This document shows, in pieces, positions 57,180-64,000 of a stretch of 64,000 bases of DNA. The stretch's first letter is position 1. Each line of letters opens with the position of its first letter. Location: contig JABELC010000008.1 of assembly GCA_028455995.1 (NCBI GenBank), positions 1,301,501 through 1,365,500 of the forward strand. Direction: 5' to 3'. The notes below the pieces were generated by a model, which was given only the letters and a program-made list of their open reading frames with translations, did not search any database and was not told the origin of the DNA. A program made the translations under genes and the position numbers. This stretch comes from Scleromitrula shiraiana. Its lineage: Eukaryota; Ascomycota; Leotiomycetes; Helotiales; Sclerotiniaceae.

Positions 57180-58182
57180 ATGTCATCATCATTATTCGGC
57201 GATACTCGAGCAGAAGAGACTGGCATACTAAACACTAGTGACACAGATATTGAAAACACCAACGTGTCGGTCAACAACGCAGACATTATCAATCTTCCAA
57301 CCTCAGATGTTACAGACATCACAATTCTCACCGACGATGAAGATGCGGAATGGGCGTTGGATGAATTCTTCTCTCTAACTGATCGAAAGAGCCATATCCT
57401 CACAATACCCCTCGAACTTCGAAATGAGATCTACAAGTATCTACAAGTATCTCCTCGTCAATCCCAAACTGGCTGAAAGCAGTTCAATATCAAACCCCAC
57501 ACATTACCTTGAAGGGCCGGTTCGGTATGGTTTGTCATTCTCCTTTTCTGCAAGCAGACTTATTACGAGGCTCTAAGCATTTTGTATGGCCAAGAGTTTG
57601 TTATGGATTGTACGATATTTGAATACTATAAATATCGGGGTGTAGGTAGTTATGGTGATCTTGCTAAAATATGTCCATTGACTCGAAATCTGGGCATCAA
57701 CAAAATGCACTGGAATAAACAACTCATTCGCCATCCCTATAGGAGCAAGAGGCATATTAATATTATCAATAAAATCACTTTTTATTGACTTTAAATTGGA
57801 TATTTTTAATATAGTAGAAATTATTAACTAATTACTAGTATATAGAAATTATTCAAGTTAATTAGTACTAGTAGTAATTAGTACTATACTAGTAATACTA
57901 CTACTACTACTAGTAGTATTTATTATCAGTGAATTAAGCGTTTTATTATCATATTGAGCTATAAAAGAGGAAGTTGAATTAGTTGCCAGATATATGCCAG
58001 TGTATAAAGCTAATTTAATAGTATATATAGATAAATATTTTTATATCATTTTTATTACTTTAGAAACTTGAAGAAATTTGATTTTTTAACAAAAAAATTC
58101 ATTCAAGGTTTTTTGATATAAGTTAGTATTTATATAATTAAAAAAAGAATTTATAAATGTTACTACTACTAGTGCTACTAGT
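56260..58182. repeat. Cluster of ACTAGT palindromes
   Basis: At least twelve copies of ACTAGT, often inside TACTAGTA or extended CTACTACTAGTAGTAG runs, fall within 1.9 kb (for example at 56260, 56269, 56340, 56491, 56903, 56920, 57834, 57867, 57888, 57909, 58168 and 58177). About one would be expected every 4 kb in random sequence. They lie on both sides of and inside the broken gene. Confidence 0.75.
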
Positions 58183-59507
58183 AGTAGTACTATTAAAAAA
58201 TATTATTGGGTCATTTTTGAAAATTGATAAAAAGGTGCCAGTGGATAAAAATCTATGTTTTATATAATAAAAGTTATATAAATCATGGATTTGTTGAAGC
58301 CATAGGGCATGCCGCTGCGATCAGAAACGTCAAGCATTGGAAGATCGTAGTCAGCGCGCTAAAGTGGCATGATGATTACGAGCACACGAATTTATGTGTA
58401 GTTTGTCAGGCTACTTGCGATATTCCTGATATATCCCTCACGGTTTTGATCATCCCAGGTGGAATAGAAGACCAAGAACCTGGTTACATAAATGTAGAAG
58501 ACCTTTTTCAGCCACTGCGGATGCTTCGAAACATCAAAACTGGCAACATCCGGTTTAGAAGCGCAGAGGCTCATAAAATCCCGGACCACTGTATTTATTG
58601 GAAAATGACTGATGAGTCCAGTTGTCCTTTTCTTCCCTCGGTGGAACTGGAAACTGAACTGGTTACTATTATGGAGGGAAATTCACCAGTGGGGCGTATA
58701 CATTTCATGTACGACGTTCTTCTCACTTGTGCTCAAGCCTTTGAGTGTGTACCGGAATTCAAACGTGGCATGGGGTTGCCGCCAGGTTCGTCGCGTTTTA
58801 AAATACTCTATGACGGGAATCTTCTGCAAAATCCATTCAAGGTGCAAGGTTCCCATACGATTGAAAGCACACTTGCACTTGTCCAGTTGAGTGTCGAAGA
58901 AGGTAATACGGATATATTCAAACAAAACCGGAGCCAGCTTCTACAATACCTTGAGCCTTGGTACCAACGCATTAAGGAAAGGTCTACCAATCTGAATCAA
59001 TATCTAAAGTCACGAAAGACGGATTATGGAGTGTTTGCACCACGCCATATCGTTGATATTATAGGGTATGAGCCATATCAAAGCGGCGTTTGGGCTCAAC
59101 TGTCAGAGAGTCTCGTGCTTTTAGAGCAATATGCAGCATCATTCTCCAGAGAGGTATCCTGCGAGACTCGAATTCATATTCGCCAGTTGAAAAGGACGTT
59201 CACCAACCGATACAATTCTCTGCCAAGAGAGCAATTGATGCGAAATCTTGATGAGACCTACGAGTTTTCGTATTCCAACAACTTCATTGCATGGTTCAAG
59301 GAGGCAGTAGATGATATGGATGGACAATTTCCGAAATATATAAGGCCAGAAGAGAGCTGTTTAAGTGAGACTTGCCAGATTCTGATCAGATTGGTAGCAT
59401 TATTAAAATTGAAACCAAACAGTTCGAAGTCATTGATTGGAATGTTATTGAGCCTGATACAAGAGTGGAAAAATGGGATGGTTAGTTTCGAAGCAATTGG
59501 AGTGTAG
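57180..59507 (+). pseudogene. Broken gene of unknown family, interrupted by A+T-rich DNA
   Basis: The 5' part (57180 on) encodes an acidic N-terminus and ILTIPLELRNEIYKYL, the LPxELRNxIY motif of fungal F-box/DUF3295-like proteins. A 10-base tandem duplication at about 57430-57450 then shifts the frame. The expected continuation (YLLVNPKLAESSSIS) is present one frame over, and a second shift leads to LFCKQTYYEALSILYGQEF. After about 57780 some 450 bases of A+T-rich, stop-filled DNA intervene. Protein-like sequence resumes near 58280 (EAIGHAAAIRNVKHWKIVV) and runs 420 codons to 59507 with RFKILYDGNLLQNPF, YEFSYSNNFIAWFKEA and others. I do not recognise the C-terminal region. The 3' part alone could be expressed only from a new start. 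Confidence 0.6.
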
Positions 59508-61288
59508 AAAATGAGGGCGATACGTGGTGATTATAGCTACTTCATTGTCTCAAGTTGTTTTCATTGGATCAAGCCATAATATGTTATACTCGTATGGTAT
59601 CACATCTTAACTGCCACCCATATGCTCTCAAGGCTGTTTTTGATAGCGAAAGAAAACACAAGGAATAGAGACAATGCATCAACAGCAGAGGGATCTTTGC
59701 GTATTTCAACCTCTTTGCTTTTCTTCTTTTCTGTTTTCTATCTTTTCGCATCAAAAGATAGCTCGTCATGTACCTTGTCCTATATTCATTGAAAGATAGA
59801 GAGAGTTATCAATCGATAGATTTCAATTAATTTCAGATAGTACAAAAGCCATAATAAATAAATTTTGCCTCATAAAGATAATATTAAGAATTTCAACTTC
59901 TTAAATAAGGAATGATAGCAGAAATTTGAAAGTTTCTATCTCAATAAAAAGTTAAGTAAACTGAAAAGAAAAAAGCGAAGGGAGATAAATATACATAAAC
60001 AGCTGCTCTGGATAAAACTTGCTTACTTAACACAAAACCAATCAACAACAATAATACACCAATCAAAACAGAGAAATTTCAAATCTTCTAATGGGCCATC
60101 CTTCGCTTACTGTATGTAGTTCTATCAAGCTGATTTATCTTTCATTCTCTCCAACGACAACTAAGCCTATAAGAAAAGACCTGGTTATCATATGCAACAT
60201 TGGTATTGGTATTGGTATTGGTATTGGTATTGGTATTCATACATTCGCAACGTCGACTGCTTGCTTTACAGACTCGTTTGTTCTGATGGATATTGAAATT
60301 CCAAATATCAGATACTCACATCCAAAACTTTCATACCCCGCAACAAATTACCCAATACGAAATCCCCAACGACTAATCTGCAAATAAACTCATCTCTATA
60401 TACCACAAAAGATTCCCGTGTTTCTCAAACACATGAATATCATCTGCCACTCCAGTAGCTACAGTATTATCCCCACCCCCCGCCCCTCTTCCTTGTCATC
60501 ATACATACACCAACCAACCCCGTCCATCATGCTCTCTGAATCCAATACTACAACATCATCTACTTTCTAATAAATACATCTAGATATACACATTGCCAGT
60601 TTTACCACGATTTACTATGTATATGTACCAACGAGTGAAAGGGATATGGTCTTCGAGGTGGGTGTAAGAAGGGGTGTACAGTGAAGGATGGGGAAGGGGC
60701 ATGAAATAAGAATCGGGAAATTTAAATCTTGTGTACAAGTCCTTAGAAAAGAATCAAATTTGCCATTGGTTTAGCATTTCAAATCTCACAATATAGTAGA
60801 TTATCACCCAGGGGAAAAGTATAAAATGAGATTTCATCTCATAATAGAATATGATATAACCATATCATTGTTATTGTTATTGTATTGAATAGAATAAGCA
60901 GCCAGCCAGCAAGCAAGCAATGAAGCACGTAACAATCAGTAACGAATGTCCATAGCATAGTAGGTATGATAACTACCCACAGCAAAAGTAGACAATCGAA
61001 TCGACATCGACCTCGACCTCAACCAAACAAACAAGCTAGCTAAGGAAACTGCAAACGCAAAAGCAAAGTGAAGCAAAATAAAAAGAGCGAGCGAATGAAA
61101 GTAAGTAATAAAAGGGGAAAAAAAAGAGCAAAAGAAACGAAAACAATCTCACAATAACAAAAAAATTACGAAGTCATGTTATCATCTCATCTCATCTCAT
61201 CTGATCTAGCAAAACGCAAGAACCAATAGCAACGCACGCGCAAACAAATACCAAAGGAAATTACTCTCTTACGCACGCATACACACGC
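59508..61288. other. Intergenic, nothing but simple repeats
   Basis: Includes a GGTATT run at about 60202-60237, AGCAAGC runs near 60905 and a CATCT run near 61183-61202. A 98-codon plus-strand frame at 60091-60387 is mainly the Gly/Ile repeat and is not a gene. The end is the 3' flank of the amine oxidase. Confidence 0.5.
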
Positions 61289-63117
61289 TCAAGGAGAAAC
61301 ACTCCTAGCAGTGGTATCATGACCATCATAAGTAATACTTAAGGTCTCGAGCAAATTCCTCGCCGCAATCTCCCCTGTCTCAAAGGCACCATGCACGCAG
61401 CCATTTCCGACAATAGTGCAATGTTCACCCGCGAACTGGAGTCGACTTCTTCGGTTGTTTTCGAGGGCGTCGATGAGCAGGTCGGACTCGTCACCTGTTT
61501 TTTCCACGCTGTAGGAGCCGAATCCTGCGAGGGGATCTTGAGTCCAGTGGGTGGTTTCTAGGTTGACGAGGTCGGGGAGGTCTTTGTAGGGTTCGGTTCG
61601 GAGGAGCTTGAAGAGTGGTTCGAAGAAGGCGTAGATTTCTTCGGTCGAGGTCATGGCTTCGATGCGTTGGGTGAGGGGCTCGGCGATTTGGATGCAGAGT
61701 TCCTTCGTTCCGGACATAATCCAGCAATTCGAAGTGACAGTTGCATACGAAAGGATGGATGATCTGTGAAATTTAAAGTTAGTATATCGAACAGCAAAAT
61801 ATTATGAGTGGCGAGCTGCAAATCAGGTGTATACATACTCGTCAACCTTAGCGTCCTTAGGCAATGGAGAAGGATAATACATGAACTGATCATTGTCCTT
61901 TGGCCAGAAGACCTCCGAGAACTCTACGAAAACTTTGCCCAAAGCACCATAAGAGAAAGCCTGGATTCCACCCTGGATCTCGCGTGGGAGAGCTGGCGAA
62001 AAGTTGATCATATTACGACGAAGTACACCAAGAGGAACAGTACAAACAATCGCATCAGCAACGAAAGTGGAGTTATTGCCTTCCTTCGTTGATTCCACGA
62101 TGATAGAGTCATCTTCATGTCCCCATGTAATATTTTTCACAACCTCACCGAGACGGATGGTGTCTGGGTTCTGGAGGAGTGGTTGAGCTGCCCAGTTGAC
62201 AATCTTATCATATCCTCCCTTCATGTATAGGTTTCGCTCGGTGACAAAGTAGCTCAAGTTTTTGGAAGAAGCTTCCTCGATACTAGTACCAATCCACTAC
62301 AATTTCAAATTAGTACCAGTTCATAATATGTGCCGTGTTGGTAAACATACAAGCTCAACCTCACGAACAGCCTGTGGAGCCCACTTGCGTTCATTGGAAG
62401 TGATGAGTGGATGTTTCTCAACGAAATCATGCACAAAATCTTTTACAGAACGATCAGGAGCATCTGGAGAATTAGTGTAGTAGTACTCAACGTAATCAGC
62501 AAATTCATCAGCTACTTTCTTCGCCTTGAATTGTGAACCTGCTCTTCCCTCTTTTGTAAAATACAGGGCTGCTCCGTCGTCGTAGTAATACTCTATGTCT
62601 AACTTTGAAATGAGTTGTACAAGCTTGTTCTGTGAAGTTTCATGCATCCATGCAGCACCTAAAGAAAGAAGAATAAGCACACTTTTGCCAGGGAATGGGA
62701 TAAACAACCCACATTGTGTGGTCAAGACTTTATTTTTCAGTCCCAACCACCCACAATTGAAGATATTGCCTATTTTTATTAGGTGTATTTACCAATGTCA
62801 CGAGTATGGCCGTATTTCCGACTGGTACAGATACGACCACCAATTCGATCGGGTCGTCCTTCCAAGATGGTTACCTCAACTCCATGTCGTTGTAGGACTG
62901 ATGCTGCACGCAAACCGGAGATTCCGGCACCCACGACAATTACGTGGGGTTTCTTTTTCTCGCCAGTACCAATCTTGTTTCCATGTTCAAGTCCATTTCT
63001 CAGAGAGAACGACTGTAACTGGTTGATTGGCATTGACGAGGTTCCAATTAGATGGATTGGACGGTTTATTTCGTTTTGATTTAAAGCGCCATGAGCTGAT
63101 ATGGATAGAGTTGACAT
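61289..63117 (-). CDS. Flavin-containing amine oxidase (polyamine oxidase-like)
   Basis: Four minus-strand exons: 63117-62793, 62658-62351, 62296-61839 and 61763-61289, about 521 residues with all three introns GT-AG and in phase. After a 55-residue leader, HVIVVGAGISGLRAASVLQR with EVTILEGRPDRIGGRI is the FAD-binding Rossmann motif and the GG doublet. GAAWMH crosses the first splice. GGYDKIVNWAAQPLL, VVKNITWG, ADAIVCTVPLGVLRRN, PREIQGGIQAFSYGALGKVF and SYATVTSNCWIMSG follow. The C-terminus has LQFAGEHCTIVGNGCVHGAF and ETGEIAARNLL, the second FAD contact. The fold oxidises polyamines or monoamines with release of peroxide, as in Fms1. There is no peroxisomal C-terminal tripeptide (the end is VSP). 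Substrate preference cannot be read from the sequence. Confidence 0.93.
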
Positions 63118-64000
63118 ACTGACTCAACATCTGCGTATTATTTGACTATTGGGAATATGATAAGAGGTTGATGCTCGACGAGCTATGCAAGGTCGAGAAA
63201 GTTTTGATATCGAAAGAATTTCCGAGTAGTTTTCAAGGGTAGTAGAAGAACAAAAATGTTCGGTCGTTGTACAAGTTGTATGAAAGGAAACCCGAAGCTG
63301 TTTTTACTAAGTCAATTGAAGGCCGGTGCCCAAAATGATGATAGCAATCAGAGACTACTTGGTTTGGTAGAATCTAGGCAAAATTGAATTCTTGTGCTCG
63401 TTAATGGGAAGAAAAGAAAAGAGAAGTCAAAAACGAGATGGAGGGGCGTAGTAAAATATATTCCTTAGACTTGCACTACAACCAAGCAAGTGGATCATTT
63501 GACCCACGCGGTACAAATAAGATACGATAGGGTATCGTTCCTGACAATCACCTTGTACGTATAGAATGCGACTTGAATTATTGGATTGGCTTGTCCCGGG
63601 CTTGTCTGAGTAACTAACTTGTACAACGAACCAAAACACTAATAATAAGGAAGTTTAGTCAACCAGAGAGGGGTTGTGCTGATTGATTCACTATCTTCCA
63701 CTTATAAAAAATGGAATGAATATAGTTCTAATATCTATCTAAGAGACTTCAAACCTGGGCAAAGTCCATATCAAGATGTAGTGAATATTTTGCAAACTGT
63801 TGATGGTGAATACGTACCAGGTGTTCATGACATAGCACATAATGTACCTCGGGATGTTCAACATCTGGGCACTGAGATCATAGGAAGATGGGGAATTCGA
63901 ATGCATGCTGGTTGGTATCTTTCGGACTCCGCGATTGCTTCGATATTATTATTGTTAGATGCAATCATGTAAAGGTAATGTGCCTGGCTGTATCTGATAC
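63118..64000. other. Window end, upstream of the amine oxidase
   Basis: Promoter region and beyond. A 98-codon plus-strand frame at 63676-63972 (with GTEIIGRWGIRMHAGWYLSD) has no recognised domain and lacks splice partners; it is noted but not called a gene. Confidence 0.4.

Overview
This window is nuclear DNA from a filamentous ascomycete. Genes carry several short GT-AG introns of about 45-150 bases. There is no operon structure, intergenic DNA is A+T-rich and full of simple repeats, and the families present are typically fungal (Zn2Cys6 regulator, HeLo domain, 2EXR domain, verprolin, Git3-like GPCR). The overall look (low G+C, many 2EXR genes) suggests a Leotiomycete such as a Sclerotiniaceae member. 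That placement is an impression from the proteins, not a computed result.

Layout. 0-16.7 kb is a gene-dense housekeeping block: the 3' end of an HpcH/HpaI aldolase gene, a glutaredoxin-like protein, a CHORD/CS co-chaperone, an unrecognised mitochondrial membrane protein, verprolin, the ER cargo receptor Erv29/SURF4, a HeLo-pseudokinase protein, a Zn2Cys6 regulator and the ribosome-assembly factor Erb1. Several are divergent pairs with short shared promoters. 16.7-38 kb is gene-poor. It holds a tRNA-Ser(AGA), a zinc-type (MDR) reductase, a decayed tyrosine phosphatase, a Git3/GprM-type receptor and a same-strand series of 2EXR-domain genes, of which only one looks intact; a 362-bp MITE lies beside that one. 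38.6-52 kb has a ketopantoate reductase, a long TTTTTTA satellite, the ABC-F ATPase Arb1 and the chromatin remodeller INO80. 52-64 kb is again sparse: a 95-bp foldback palindrome with neighbouring repeats, an APH-like kinase lacking its catalytic residues, a broken gene split by A+T-rich DNA inside an ACTAGT-rich tract, and a flavin amine oxidase.

The housekeeping genes do not form one pathway. Erb1 and Arb1 both serve ribosome biogenesis; verprolin, Erv29 and INO80 serve actin, secretion and chromatin. The most distinctive content is the HeLo-pseudokinase protein, whose domain order matches the necroptosis executor MLKL, and the 26.9-37.4 kb 2EXR array, where intact and stop-containing paralogs lie side by side with transposon traces. 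Exon boundaries were worked out by eye from splice signals and frame continuity; none was tested against transcripts.
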